Source: Sphingobacterium sp. ML3W (GTDB taxonomy: Bacteria; Bacteroidota; Bacteroidia; Sphingobacteriales; Sphingobacteriaceae). Taken from it: DNA of 64,000 nt. The notes under the pieces are model-generated. The model saw only the letters and a program-made list of their open reading frames with translations. It was not told the DNA's origin and ran no database searches. Positions 43,083 to 52,249 of the stretch are shown piece by piece. Both the position numbers and the translations under genes were made by a program. Positions within the stretch are counted from its first letter, which is position 1. Each line of letters starts with the position of its first letter. Where the stretch lies: assembly GCF_000747525.1 (NCBI RefSeq), contig NZ_CP009278.1:5022001-5086000 (forward strand), given 5' to 3'.

Positions 43083-43547
43083 TCAGAATTTTTCAATAGC
43101 TTCAAGTAATTCTTGTATTTGCACAGACCTTAGCATACCGCTGTTCCTTAAAACTACCTGATAATTGCTATCCAGCATTATCCAAGTGGGAAAGGCAATA
43201 TTCTCTGATCCGTTCAATGCTAGGGCAAGTTCGTGAATACCGGAAGACAATCCTTTTGGCTTATATTGAAACGATTCATTGTGAAATACAATGGAATCTT
43301 TGCGTTCAGCATTGAATATGACATAATAGAAGTTGTCAGTTTGTTTCAGAAACACTTTATTCTTTTCCAATTGCTTTTTCTGCATCTGGCAGTATTTACA
43401 CCAATCGGTAGAAAGCAATATGAGTATTGGTTTTTTTTCAACGAGCATAACACTATCTATATCTTCGATAGTATAGGATTTTGTTTGGGCAGTAACTATA
43501 CTGCCCAATAACAAAACCATCAAAATAATTAATTCAAATCTCTTCAC
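43083..43547 (-). CDS. Exported thioredoxin-like protein linked to a TonB receptor
   Basis: 154 residues, signal peptide MKRFELIILMVLLLGSIVTA, redox motif LLSTDWCKYCQMQKKQLEKN (CKYC), and GSENIAFPTWIMLDSNYQVV with the cis-proline. Periplasmic. It follows the TonB receptor gene by 12 bp on the minus strand, so is probably cotranscribed and controlled by the same DtxR-type site. Role may be to keep thiols or a bound metal in the receptor pathway reduced; inference. Confidence 0.85.
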   Translation of the reverse strand: MKRFELIILMVLLLGSIVTAQTKSYTIEDIDSVMLVEKKPILILLSTDWCKYCQMQKKQLEKNKVFLKQTDNFYYVIFNAERKDSIVFHNESFQYKPKGLSSGIHELALALNGSENIAFPTWIMLDSNYQVVLRNSGMLRSVQIQELLEAIEKF

Positions 43548-43559
43548 AATCCTTTTAAA

Positions 43560-45833
43560 TTAAAACAAATTGTAACGTAAACCTAAAAACCCTCTTATCC
43601 CTTGATTTGGACCATACACATAAGCAGGGTCAAATGTCAGACCATAAGGATTGTCTGGGGTTACCATCGCTTGCCCGTTAGCGTCAAATTGTACATTTTT
43701 ATCGAAAGGATCATTAGCTCTCGCAATGCTATTAGCAGGAGGTGTCCAGTTCAATAGGTTCTTGACACCACCGTATACTTCTATATTATTTGCTATTTTT
43801 TTTGTTAACTGTATATTCTGGATACTCCACAAAGGTGACTTTTCACTTCGAGGGTCGGTATCGCTCAATAATGGTAAACGCATTGGACCGTACAAGTTTC
43901 CTGTGTAATCTACAGTAACTCCGATGCTTTTAAATGTATACCCAATATTCCATACACCTGTATATTTCTCCGTAAATAATTGTCTTGTTTTTTCACCCTC
44001 TTCCTTGCTATAAACATCCATTACGGTTGCGCCAGCCAATATTTTCAAACCAAAAGGGAATACAACATCTACATTCAATGAAATACCTTGTGATATGGCG
44101 TGACCGTCGAGATTGTCATAAATGATTTTGTTAGGGTCTGTGTCATAGTCAGCAATAATCTTATTGTTGAAATAGGTATAGAAAGCTGTCGCATCCAAAC
44201 CTATAAATGTGCTTCCTGCATATATTTTCTTCACAAAATTCACATTCCCATTCCAAGAAGTTTCGGGGTTTAAATCATTATTAAAAATTACCTCTCTTGA
44301 TCCGGTCAAGGCTGCGTGGTCTTCCGTAAATACGTTAGCTACCCTGTAACCATTACCAAAGCTCAAGCGTAATACATTATTTCTGTCGGACGAATTCCAT
44401 TTGTAGTTGATACGGGGCGTAAGAATGCTTCCGTGTAGCGAATTATAATCGTATCGCATACCCAGCAAGACTTTATTATTGTCATTAATAGTAATTTCAT
44501 CCTGTACAAACAATCCAGGTAGCTTTGTATGTGTAGGTTTATTTTTATCTAAATCATTTACGTCTGCTGTAGCGGGTGTATTGTCATCATAATAAGTATA
44601 GCGGTAAGTTAAGCCGGTTAGAAAATCGTGTTTACCTAAAGTTTTGAACCACGTTAACTGACCAAAACCGATTTTTTGATCAGCCATATAGGGCACATCA
44701 CCATACACTGAATTCTGGTCATGTCCATTGGCACTAAATTGGAACAGGATTTTTTCTTTCACAGGTAGCTGGTAAGTTCCAAAAAGCTCCCAACGACTCG
44801 TATAAATACTCTCACCATACACTTCATCTCCACCTCTATACTTTTTTTCCCAATTCATTTCTCCACCCCAACGATCTTCATACACATAACGTCCTGCTAA
44901 TGTAAAGATACGATTGTCTTTTCTGTCAAAATTCCATTTATTGAAAACTGATATGCGGTTTTGAAGTGTTACATCTGTGAAATTATCATTATTATTATCA
45001 ATTGGATTACTATAATTGAAGTAGCTTACGCCTACCAGCGATTGCGCCTTTTTTCCCGCATTAAATTTTGCCGCAATGTCTGTGTTTACTTCTCCCCAAC
45101 TTGTACCAAAAGCATCTACAGAAAGAAGAGGTGCGTTTCCAGGACGTTTTGTGATTACATTGATTAATCCGCCTACAGCTTCGCTACCGTAGAGTGTTGA
45201 CGCAGGACCTTTTACAATTTCTACACGGTCGATGAGTGCCTGTGGAATACCACTTAACCCATATACGGTAGAAAGCCCGCTCACGATAGGCATACCATCT
45301 ATTAATATCATCGTATATGGACCTTCCAATCCGTTGATATGGATGTCACCTGTATTACATACGTTACAGTTCAATTGCGGACGTACTCCATTTATGTTCT
45401 GTAGGGCATCAAATAAGGATGGTGTAGGATTTGCTTTGAAAAACTTTGACGTGTAAGCTTCTACAGGTACAGGGCTTTCCAATTTAGAAACCTCTTTCAT
45501 CGTTCCCGAAATCACCACCTCTTCTAATTCATCTGATTTTTCTTCAAGAATAAAATCCTTGGAAACTGATTCGCTGTCGATAGTGATGAGCTCTTTGTAG
45601 ATATTGAAGCCAATATACTTAACTTCTACTTCCCACGATCCATAGGGAACCTTTTCCAATACATAATTTCCGCTGTCATCAGATGATGCGCCTATCTTTA
45701 GTTTTCGAATATGCACCGATGCTGCTTTTAGCGTTGCACCTTGTGTATCCGATATCTTACCGGATATCTGACCTGTTTGTGCTATTGCACAGACAGAGAA
45801 TAGTATAAAGACTATACTGAGTAAATGTTTCAT
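43560..45833 (-). CDS. TonB-dependent receptor, probable metal or siderophore uptake
   Basis: About 757 residues from ATG 45833 (signal peptide MKHLLSIVFILFSVCAIAQT). Domains: carboxypeptidase-like (QISGKISDTQGATLKAASVH), plug (LEEVVISGTMKEVSKLESPV, then NINGVRPQLNCNVCNTGDIH with two cysteines, and ILIDGMPIVSGLSTVYGLSG) and barrel ending QGIRGFLGLRYNLF. This is the FepA/BtuB-like type, not SusC. The CNVC motif in the plug is worth noting. It is divergent from a DtxR regulator with TTAG-n-CTAA sites between, which points to iron or manganese control. Confidence 0.92.
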   Translation of the reverse strand: MKHLLSIVFILFSVCAIAQTGQISGKISDTQGATLKAASVHIRKLKIGASSDDSGNYVLEKVPYGSWEVEVKYIGFNIYKELITIDSESVSKDFILEEKSDELEEVVISGTMKEVSKLESPVPVEAYTSKFFKANPTPSLFDALQNINGVRPQLNCNVCNTGDIHINGLEGPYTMILIDGMPIVSGLSTVYGLSGIPQALIDRVEIVKGPASTLYGSEAVGGLINVITKRPGNAPLLSVDAFGTSWGEVNTDIAAKFNAGKKAQSLVGVSYFNYSNPIDNNNDNFTDVTLQNRISVFNKWNFDRKDNRIFTLAGRYVYEDRWGGEMNWEKKYRGGDEVYGESIYTSRWELFGTYQLPVKEKILFQFSANGHDQNSVYGDVPYMADQKIGFGQLTWFKTLGKHDFLTGLTYRYTYYDDNTPATADVNDLDKNKPTHTKLPGLFVQDEITINDNNKVLLGMRYDYNSLHGSILTPRINYKWNSSDRNNVLRLSFGNGYRVANVFTEDHAALTGSREVIFNNDLNPETSWNGNVNFVKKIYAGSTFIGLDATAFYTYFNNKIIADYDTDPNKIIYDNLDGHAISQGISLNVDVVFPFGLKILAGATVMDVYSKEEGEKTRQLFTEKYTGVWNIGYTFKSIGVTVDYTGNLYGPMRLPLLSDTDPRSEKSPLWSIQNIQLTKKIANNIEVYGGVKNLLNWTPPANSIARANDPFDKNVQFDANGQAMVTPDNPYGLTFDPAYVYGPNQGIRGFLGLRYNLF

Positions 45834-45990
45834 TGATATTTTAGTTATTGAATGATTATTTAATAATGTAAATCTGTGTACGCTTGGTGGCATGGTCTTA
45901 TTAGAGACTGTCTGACCGATAATATAATTTTTACTAACTCATATTGTTTGACTATCATTTATTTTATTTTTAGTCTTGCAAAAGTAATAA

Positions 45991-46042
45991 GTTAGATGAC
46001 ACTAACAAAATAATTTCTAACTTTGTTATTAGATAGGGCTAA
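45991..46042. promoter_or_regulatory. Predicted DtxR/MntR operators before dtxR
   Basis: GTTAGATGACACTAAC at 45991-46006 (arms GTTAG/CTAAC) and TTAGATAGGGCTAA at 46029-46042 (arms TTAG/CTAA). The first, with flanking AAGTTAGATGAxACTAAC and AAAATAATT, recurs almost unchanged at 59863-59888. A TAAATTTG box (-7 type for Bacteroidota) lies just before the dtxR ATG, so a bound repressor would cover the promoter. Confidence 0.7.
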
Positions 46043-46062
46043 TATTTTATAAATTTGCCCTT

Positions 46063-46728
46063 ATGATATCACAGACAGAAGAAAATTATTTGAAGGTTTT
46101 ATACAACTTGACGAGTTTGAAAGGTGAGGCCAGCGTCAATGACATCAGTAAACAGCTAGATATTAAAATGCCTACTGTAAATAGTATGATGAAACGGCTT
46201 GCTGAAAAGAAACTCGTCGTTTACGAAAGCTATAAACCGCTTAAAATGACCGCTGCGGGCAAGAAACAGGCGGCTCTTATCATACGCAAACATAGATTGA
46301 CAGAAATGTACCTGGTAGAGAAAATGGGATTTGGCTGGGAAAATGTCCATAACATAGCCGAGCAAATCGAACACATCCAAGCACCGGAGTTTTTTGAGAA
46401 GATGGACGAACTATTGGGATATCCTAAAGTGGACCCACACGGTTCTCCGATACCGGATACAGATGGTCATATTGCCTCTGATCATTATTTGAAATTAAGT
46501 GATTGCAGACCGGGAGATGTGGTTACTTTTATGGCCGTACAGCCTTCCTCCGAAGAATTACTGAAATTTCTCAATAGCCGTGTGTTATCTTTAGGAACCG
46601 ATATCAAAATTTTGCAAATAGAAACTTTCGACAATAGTATGCGTGTCAGTTATACAGGTAAGCAAAACGAAATGTTGAGCAATCAGGTCTGCGAAAAGTT
46701 ACTCGTGAGAAAAAAAACAAAAAAATAG
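46063..46728 (+). CDS. DtxR/MntR-family metal-dependent repressor
   Basis: 221 residues. N-terminal winged helix: TEENYLKVLYNLTSLKGEAS, VNDISKQLDIKMPTVNSMMK; dimer and metal-site domain with HRLTEMYLVEKMGFGWENVH, NIAEQIEHIQAPEFFEKMDE and GYPKVDPHGSPIPD; a C-terminal SH3/FeoA-like domain (LSDCRPGDVVTFMAVQPSSE). Histidine and glutamate ligands of the family are present. Bacteroidota members answer to manganese or iron. It is divergent from the TonB receptor and probably controls it, itself and the operon that starts near 59825. Confidence 0.93.
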   Translation: MISQTEENYLKVLYNLTSLKGEASVNDISKQLDIKMPTVNSMMKRLAEKKLVVYESYKPLKMTAAGKKQAALIIRKHRLTEMYLVEKMGFGWENVHNIAEQIEHIQAPEFFEKMDELLGYPKVDPHGSPIPDTDGHIASDHYLKLSDCRPGDVVTFMAVQPSSEELLKFLNSRVLSLGTDIKILQIETFDNSMRVSYTGKQNEMLSNQVCEKLLVRKKTKK

Positions 46729-47123
46729 TTGAACCTTATCTTTTTTTAATTTCACTTCATTTTTGGCTTTGTCCAACGCTTTATAAGGTGCTTGTCCAGA
46801 ATGAAATACATGTGCTGCCTGTTGTGGGAATTGGCGAGATGATGTGTGTTACGCTCTTCGGCGGTTTTCAATGCTGTAATTTACTTTGAATGAAACAGAG
46901 TCACCGAAACCGTTTCTTTTGTCCGAGTAGTAGAAATTTTGATTGCGGACACCCGGACAGGTTTTGGAATGTTCTACCGAAGTTACCGATAGATTGTTTT
47001 CATTTGTCTAATTATCTTCTGTTTGTCCTTTACAATTACAGGATGCAAGAAGCATCAATACAACAGCATTAACCCCAATTATCCTAAATATCTTTTCCAT
47101 TATTTATAATTTTTAAAATCTGT
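46729..47123 (-). other. Gap with a 30-residue lipoprotein remnant
   Basis: ATG 47100 opens MEKIFRIIGVNAVVLMLLAS-CNCKGQTEDN and stops at 47008. LLASC is a lipobox, so this looks like the signal part of a lipoprotein cut short. Further left, a minus-strand frame reads AAHVFHSGQAPYKALDKAKN (about 46740-46810), perhaps the tail of the same former gene. No intact gene. It separates the ABC operon from dtxR. Confidence 0.45.
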
Positions 47124-48020
47124 CTACGCTGTTTTTTGCGAAGGCAAAGTATGTCCTGTTACTAATTTCATTTTTTTATTTTTAAACACGAATTGTGTGT
47201 ACACGAAAGCTAGCGCAAAAACTACGCCCGTCATCAATGCCATACATCCGGCAATGGAAGCATTGAGCCAGTACGCTAGCCAATAGCCAGTAAATGAAAC
47301 CAGAATACCAATACCAACGGTAATGAAAAGCATTCTCTTTAAATCTTCTGTCAGCAAATAAGCCGTTGCAGGTGGACCAATAAGGAAAGTAATGACCAAT
47401 ATTGCCCCAACCGATTCAAAAGCACTGACGGTGGTAAAAGACACTGCTGCCATCAGCAGGTAATGCCACAATGCGGTAGAAATGCCGATGGTGGCAGCAA
47501 AGGACGGGTCGAAAGAAGTTAGCTTCAGTTCTTTGTAGCCGAAATATATAAACAGTATCACAAGAAGCAACACGACCGAAAGTATATATACCGGTTGGGG
47601 ACCGATGCTTTTACCGTCGGGAAGTATCCAGAGATTGATAGGTACGTAAGCCAATTCTCCATACAACACACAATCCTGGTCAAGATCTATCTTTCCGGCA
47701 AAGGTGCTGATAAGGATAATACCCACCGCAAACATAAAGGTGAAGACAATCCCGATGGAAGCATCCGTCTGTAAGCGGGCTTTTCGGTGCAGGTATTCAA
47801 TAATAAATGTTGCCAATAAGCCTGTGGCTCCTGCGCCAAGAAGCATAGGTAATGTATCGCGGCTACCGCTCCATAAAAAGGCGATGACAATACCCGGAAG
47901 CACTGCGTGACTGATGGCATCACCTACCATACTCATTTTTCGGAGTACAAGAAAACTGCCCAGCAATCCGCAGGAAATCGCTACCAGTGCTCCGGTCAAT
48001 ATAATCCAAAATGCTATCAT
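47124..48020 (-). CDS. Metal (Mn/Zn/Fe) ABC transporter permease
   Basis: ABC-3 family inner-membrane channel, 298 residues and about eight helices: LTGALVAISCGLLGSFLVLR, KMSMVGDAISHAVLPGIVIA, then ATIGISTALWHYLLMAAVSF and VGAILVITFLIGPPATAYLL. It follows the second permease by 13 bp. With the ATPase and the TroA-like binding protein it forms one importer. Metal cannot be told from the permease alone. Confidence 0.93.
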   Translation of the reverse strand: MIAFWIILTGALVAISCGLLGSFLVLRKMSMVGDAISHAVLPGIVIAFLWSGSRDTLPMLLGAGATGLLATFIIEYLHRKARLQTDASIGIVFTFMFAVGIILISTFAGKIDLDQDCVLYGELAYVPINLWILPDGKSIGPQPVYILSVVLLLVILFIYFGYKELKLTSFDPSFAATIGISTALWHYLLMAAVSFTTVSAFESVGAILVITFLIGPPATAYLLTEDLKRMLFITVGIGILVSFTGYWLAYWLNASIAGCMALMTGVVFALAFVYTQFVFKNKKMKLVTGHTLPSQKTA

Positions 48021-48033
48021 TTTATCTTTCTTA

Positions 48034-49317
48034 TTACTTCGGTATCACAGTTCCGTGGGGATCTGTTTCCGGATTATCCAAATATTTTTCCAATTGCTTT
48101 TCCAGCTCGGGTGTAATGTAGTGCTCCATTTCCTCGGCATTGTCGTGTACGTGGTCGGGAGCTATTTCCATATAATTGGTCAGATACAATTCCCACAAGC
48201 GATGCCGCCTGACTGTCTTTTTTGCTTTTTCAAGACCATTTTGTGTCAATAGCCAATAGGGGTTATCGCTGACCAGCAGCTTTTGATTTTTCAACCTTTT
48301 CAGTCCAGCTTTTAATTGAGTAGGTTGCATTTTTCGGAAATTCAACAATTCGTTAGCCGTTCTTTTTTTATTGAAATCATCCTCTATTTCTCCAACCTGG
48401 TAAAATAGTTTAAGGATATTTTCATCCACCATTTTTCGGCTGTTTTTGTTTCTCTGCATGGTTTTGGGAACAATTCCCAAGGGGGCAAAAAAGAAAGAGA
48501 AAAATGCAATCAATGATGAAACAACCACCATCCAAGGTCCTGTAGGCATTGCCGGAGCGATGTACGAAATATAAGCTCCCGCCAACCCGGATACGGCTCC
48601 GAATATTGCCGCAAGGCAGACCATACGCTTGATGTTGTCTGTCCAGTACCTTGCCGCAGCAGCAGGCGTGATAAGCATTGCCGCCATTAGCACTACACCT
48701 ACAGCTGTAATGCCCGTTACTACCGCTAATACGGTAAGGCTGGTGAGTAGCATATCCAATTTTCGAACAGGCAATCCCAGTACTTCGGCATAATTTTCAT
48801 CAAAGGCAATAATGGTAAACTCTTTAAAAAATGCCAGTGTCACCGCAATCAGCACCAGAGCAATAATAGAAAAGGTTATCAGGTCGCTACCTACAAGTGT
48901 TGCCGCTTTGCCAAATATAAAACGGTCCATACCGCTCTGTGCGGCATTGCCCGATTGCTGAATATAGGTCATCATCACAATGCCAAGGGCGAAAAATACC
49001 GAAAGCACCAACCCGATGGCAGCATCTTTTTTTATTTTTGATTTTGCCGTGATGTAGTCTATCGTAACCAGAGAGAGCCATCCTGAAATGAAAGCTCCGA
49101 CAAGCATCAGAGAGGTGTTTTTAGTGCCTGTAAAAAGGAAAGCCGTACAAATACCCGGTAAAACCGAATGGGAAACCGCATCGCCTACCAGTGATTTTTT
49201 CTTTAGTACAATGAAAGAACCTACAATGGCAGCACTTACCGAAAGCAGGATACTACCCCATACCACGTATTTGATATTGGGGTCATTGAATGAAAAAAAG
49301 TTGATGAAATTGTCCAT
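48034..49317 (-). CDS. Metal ABC transporter permease fused to a DtxR-like domain
   Basis: Residues 1-280 are an ABC-3 permease (KKKSLVGDAVSHSVLPGICT, DENYAEVLGLPVRKLDMLLT, VGVVLMAAMLITPAAAARYW). Residues about 300-427 resemble a DtxR/MntR repressor: LKAGLKRLKNQKLLVSDNPY, RHRLWELYLTNYMEIAPDHV, HDNAEEMEHYITPELEKQLE and NPETDPHGTVIPK, with metal-ligand histidines and glutamates in place. The helix-turn-helix part is weaker. This fusion is known in some Bacteroidota and may sense cytoplasmic metal at the transporter itself. Next to the second permease it gives a heterodimeric channel. Confidence 0.92.
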   Translation of the reverse strand: MDNFINFFSFNDPNIKYVVWGSILLSVSAAIVGSFIVLKKKSLVGDAVSHSVLPGICTAFLFTGTKNTSLMLVGAFISGWLSLVTIDYITAKSKIKKDAAIGLVLSVFFALGIVMMTYIQQSGNAAQSGMDRFIFGKAATLVGSDLITFSIIALVLIAVTLAFFKEFTIIAFDENYAEVLGLPVRKLDMLLTSLTVLAVVTGITAVGVVLMAAMLITPAAAARYWTDNIKRMVCLAAIFGAVSGLAGAYISYIAPAMPTGPWMVVVSSLIAFFSFFFAPLGIVPKTMQRNKNSRKMVDENILKLFYQVGEIEDDFNKKRTANELLNFRKMQPTQLKAGLKRLKNQKLLVSDNPYWLLTQNGLEKAKKTVRRHRLWELYLTNYMEIAPDHVHDNAEEMEHYITPELEKQLEKYLDNPETDPHGTVIPK

Positions 49318-49328
49318 TGTATCTATGG

Positions 49329-50114
49329 TTATCCTTTTTTGGAAAATTTATCTTTAGCTAACAAGTCACCGGCTTCTGCCAATACCGACAAGCGGGTTCC
49401 GTAAGTTTTTTTGAGCAATTCGGGGATATAAACCTGCTTTAACGGACCAGATGCTACAAGTCGCATATTGAGCATGATGAGCCAATCAAAATATTCGGTG
49501 ATGGTATCCAAATCGTGATGTACCACGATGACATTCTTTTTGGCACGGGCCATTTCACGTAAGAGCGTAATGATGGCTTCTTCGGTAGCGGCATCCACAC
49601 CGGCAAAAGGCTCATCCATTAAGTAAAAGTCGGCTTCCTGTGCCAATGCCCTTGCGATAAAAACACGTTGCTGTTGCCCGCCGGAAAGCTGTGAAATCTG
49701 CCGTTTGGCAAAATCGGTCATACCCACTTTTTCTAGACATTCCATGGCTATTTTCCTGTCCGAACTACGTACACTGCGAAGCATTCCGATTTTAGCATAA
49801 CGCCCCATCAGTACCACATCGAGAGCTGACACCGGAAAGTCCCAATCCACGGTTTCCCGTTGCGGAACATAACTCACTCGGCTGCGAACATCATCCAGTT
49901 CTTTGCCAAATATTTTCACATAGCCACTCGATAAAGGGATCAAACCCATTATGGATTTAAGCAAAGTGGATTTGCCGGAACCGTTTGGCCCGATGATACC
50001 CGTAATACTTCCTTCGGGCAGGCTGAAATCTACACTCCATAGAGCAGGTTTACTGGAGTAGCTTACCGTGAGGTCGTGTACTTCCAATACAGGATTTTCA
50101 GATTGGATAATCAT
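49329..50114 (-). CDS. Metal ABC transporter ATP-binding protein
   Basis: 261 residues with Walker A (GPNGSGKSTLLKSIMGL), signature LSGGQQQRVFIARALAQEAD, Walker B DFYLMDEPFAGVDA and switch histidine in KNVIVVHHDLDTI. Powers the importer. It follows the binding-protein gene by 4 bp and precedes the fused permease by 11 bp. Confidence 0.95.
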   Translation of the reverse strand: MIIQSENPVLEVHDLTVSYSSKPALWSVDFSLPEGSITGIIGPNGSGKSTLLKSIMGLIPLSSGYVKIFGKELDDVRSRVSYVPQRETVDWDFPVSALDVVLMGRYAKIGMLRSVRSSDRKIAMECLEKVGMTDFAKRQISQLSGGQQQRVFIARALAQEADFYLMDEPFAGVDAATEEAIITLLREMARAKKNVIVVHHDLDTITEYFDWLIMLNMRLVASGPLKQVYIPELLKKTYGTRLSVLAEAGDLLAKDKFSKKG

Positions 50115-50118
50115 TTGC

Positions 50119-51039
50119 TTACTGTTTTAGTGCGGTTACGATAGTCGTAACATTGTGTTTTACCATTCCGATATACGTGCCTTCGGGTGTTCCTTTTTTA
50201 CCCATTGCGTCTGAAAAAAGATTACCTCCGATGGAGATTTTTTTTCCTTTGTTATTCACGCCTTCTACCACCGCTTTGAGCGATTTGTCCGATACGGAAC
50301 TTTCGACAAATACTGCTGGAATATCGTTTTTGATAATGAAATTGACCAGATCGGTCACGTCACGCAAACCGATTTCTGACATCGTTGAAATACCCTGTAA
50401 TCCCCTTACATCAATTCCGTAAGCCTTTCCGAGATAGTTGAACGCATCGTGTGCGGTAATCAATACCCTTCGCTTTTCGGGAATGGATGCAATTTCTGTT
50501 TTCACCCAACTGTCAAGGCTGTCCAGTTCTTTCAGGTATTTATCAGCATTTTTCTGATAATATGCTGTGCTTTGGGGATTGAGCTTTATGAGGCTCCTTA
50601 AAGCTACTTCCGCAGCTTCTTTCCAAAGAGCTACATTAAACCAGATATGGGGATCATACGTATTTTCGGAGACACTGATTATTTTCCCTCGGACTATGGA
50701 ATCACCCAAAGCAATTACAGGCTTTACGTTGGTCTGTTTCTCCAGTATTTCGCCCATTTTTCCTTCAAGATGCAAGCCATTGTAAAAGATATAATCAGCA
50801 TCCATTATTTTTTTGAGATCGCCCTGGCTGGCTTTGTACAGATGTGGATCCACACCGGGGTGCATGATGGCCTCTACCAGTGCCGAATCCCCGGCTATAT
50901 TTTCTACTACATCGGCTATCATTCCTGTTGTAGTTACAATATAGGGTTTTTCACCAGTTGCTGTCTTTTTGGATTCACCACAGGAAAACAATAGCAACAC
51001 AACGGTTAAAACAATAAGAGAATGTAAGTGATTGTGCAT
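50119..51039 (-). CDS. Metal ABC transporter substrate-binding lipoprotein (TroA/ZnuA-like)
   Basis: 306 residues. Lipobox in HSLIVLTVVLLLFSCGESKK. Metal ligands of the family: histidine in MHPGVDPHLYKASQGD, histidine in YDPHIWFNVALWK, histidine in RRVLITAHDAFNYLGKAYGI, and the last acidic ligand near ISIGGNLFSDAMG. No histidine-rich loop is seen, which favours manganese or iron over zinc (MntC/TroA type). First gene of the transporter operon. Confidence 0.93.
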   Translation of the reverse strand: MHNHLHSLIVLTVVLLLFSCGESKKTATGEKPYIVTTTGMIADVVENIAGDSALVEAIMHPGVDPHLYKASQGDLKKIMDADYIFYNGLHLEGKMGEILEKQTNVKPVIALGDSIVRGKIISVSENTYDPHIWFNVALWKEAAEVALRSLIKLNPQSTAYYQKNADKYLKELDSLDSWVKTEIASIPEKRRVLITAHDAFNYLGKAYGIDVRGLQGISTMSEIGLRDVTDLVNFIIKNDIPAVFVESSVSDKSLKAVVEGVNNKGKKISIGGNLFSDAMGKKGTPEGTYIGMVKHNVTTIVTALKQ

Positions 51040-51451
51040 CTTTATATGAATTAATTTTTTCTATGTCACTCACAGAATGATACAAAACAAATATTTAGAC
51101 AAATGTAATTAAAATGTTAGACTTATGAAACATCATAAACAATAATATGCTTTATTCGCTCTGTAAAAACTGATTATTGTGAATGTCCTTAATGCCAATT
51201 ATTCAAATAAAAAAAGTGTAAACCAATAAAATAAGAGATAGAAGTAATAAATGACCTGACAAAATGATTTTTAAACACGAAACTGGGTATGGATATTGAG
51301 GATAGCCAGCGTATTGCATAAAAAATAATGATGTAGGAGGTTCCCGTATTATTTGACAAAAAGAAATAGGCATTAAATTAGGCTGATATTTGATAACGTA
51401 TCCGAAAATTGACTTGGATTCAAACCAAACACATATCTGGTTACTTTTATC
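51040..51451. promoter_or_regulatory. Gap and probable promoter of the metal transporter operon
   Basis: No gene. TTAGACAAATGT and ATGTTAGACTT near 51088-51123 echo the TTAG arms of the predicted DtxR sites but lack the CTAA partner. A promoter for the transporter genes probably lies here. The left end of the superoxide dismutase/ribonucleotide reductase run (51452) also ends here; no clear terminator is seen. Confidence 0.4.
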
Positions 51452-51901
51452 CTATCTTCCAAACCGAAACCAGCTCTTTTTTTTCTTTTTGTAATTGATA
51501 TGGGCATTTTTATTCTTCAGCTGATGGGCATAATCGCCACTTTCGGGATGGAGTGTTTGCCATATAACATCCCATCCCAAAAAACCGCCCACATTACGGT
51601 CGTCAATAAAAATATCGGCATTAATTTTTCTGCTGAAATCACCTTCAGCGGTTTCTCCATGATAATTTTCATTGACCGCATAGAATACCATTCCATTTTT
51701 CCTGCAAAAATCAGTCGCATCCTGCAATTCTTTCCCTTTCCTGTACGTCCACAATATCATTCTATGACCTTTGATTTGTAATGCTTTTAGCGTAGCAAAG
51801 GCATACATCATTTCGTCTCCGATTTCGGGATATTTATGTTCTACAACAGTACCGTCAAAATCTACGGCAATTATTTTTCCTTTTGGGTCAATAAGATTCA
51901 T
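51452..51901 (-). CDS. HAD-superfamily phosphatase-like protein
   Basis: 149 residues. Motif I IIAVDFDGTVVEH, motif II in HRMILWTYRKGKEL (threonine in place of serine/threonine), motif IV in NADIFIDDRNVGGFLGWDVI. Cytoplasmic; similar to BT0820-type HAD proteins of Bacteroidota. Basic tail KKKKKSWFRF. It overlaps the upstream 102-residue gene by four bases. Magnesium-dependent phosphatase on a small substrate is the usual role. Confidence 0.85.
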   Translation of the reverse strand: MNLIDPKGKIIAVDFDGTVVEHKYPEIGDEMMYAFATLKALQIKGHRMILWTYRKGKELQDATDFCRKNGMVFYAVNENYHGETAEGDFSRKINADIFIDDRNVGGFLGWDVIWQTLHPESGDYAHQLKNKNAHINYKKKKKSWFRFGR

Positions 51902-52206
51902 TTTTTACTATATTTTGCTCTGAGTTTTATTTTTTCGTTTTCTCTTTCTATCAGTAACTGTGCGATAAGCTCTCCTGCAGGAATTTTATTTTGATTTTCA
52001 AACAGCACATTTTTGACTTTTTCTTCCGATACATCTATGCGGTACAAAATACTTAGCAGTTGATTGAAATCGGACTGTATCAATCTGTCTAAATAGCGTG
52101 CTAACACTTCAAATTTTTCCTTATTTGAATTTTTGGATATAACTTCATGAATCTGAAGCTTATCCGCGATTGACAGAATGGTGTAATGTTTTTTTATATT
52201 TGACAT
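51898..52206 (-). CDS. Hypothetical helical protein, 102 residues
   Basis: Soluble and helix-rich: HYTILSIADKLQIHEVISKN, ARYLDRLIQSDFNQLLSILY, GELIAQLLIERENEKIKLRA. No family recognised. Overlaps the HAD gene (ATGA) and follows gpmA by 43 bp, so it is probably part of the same transcript. Confidence 0.6.
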   Translation of the reverse strand: MSNIKKHYTILSIADKLQIHEVISKNSNKEKFEVLARYLDRLIQSDFNQLLSILYRIDVSEEKVKNVLFENQNKIPAGELIAQLLIERENEKIKLRAKYSKK

Positions 52207-52249
52207 TTAAACGTATTATTTTACGTGCATTTTAGTTTTCATACTCTTT

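Noticed and set aside
46890..47072. 60-residue plus-strand frame before the metal transporter
   Set aside because: Lies opposite the lipoprotein remnant and shows no conserved pattern.
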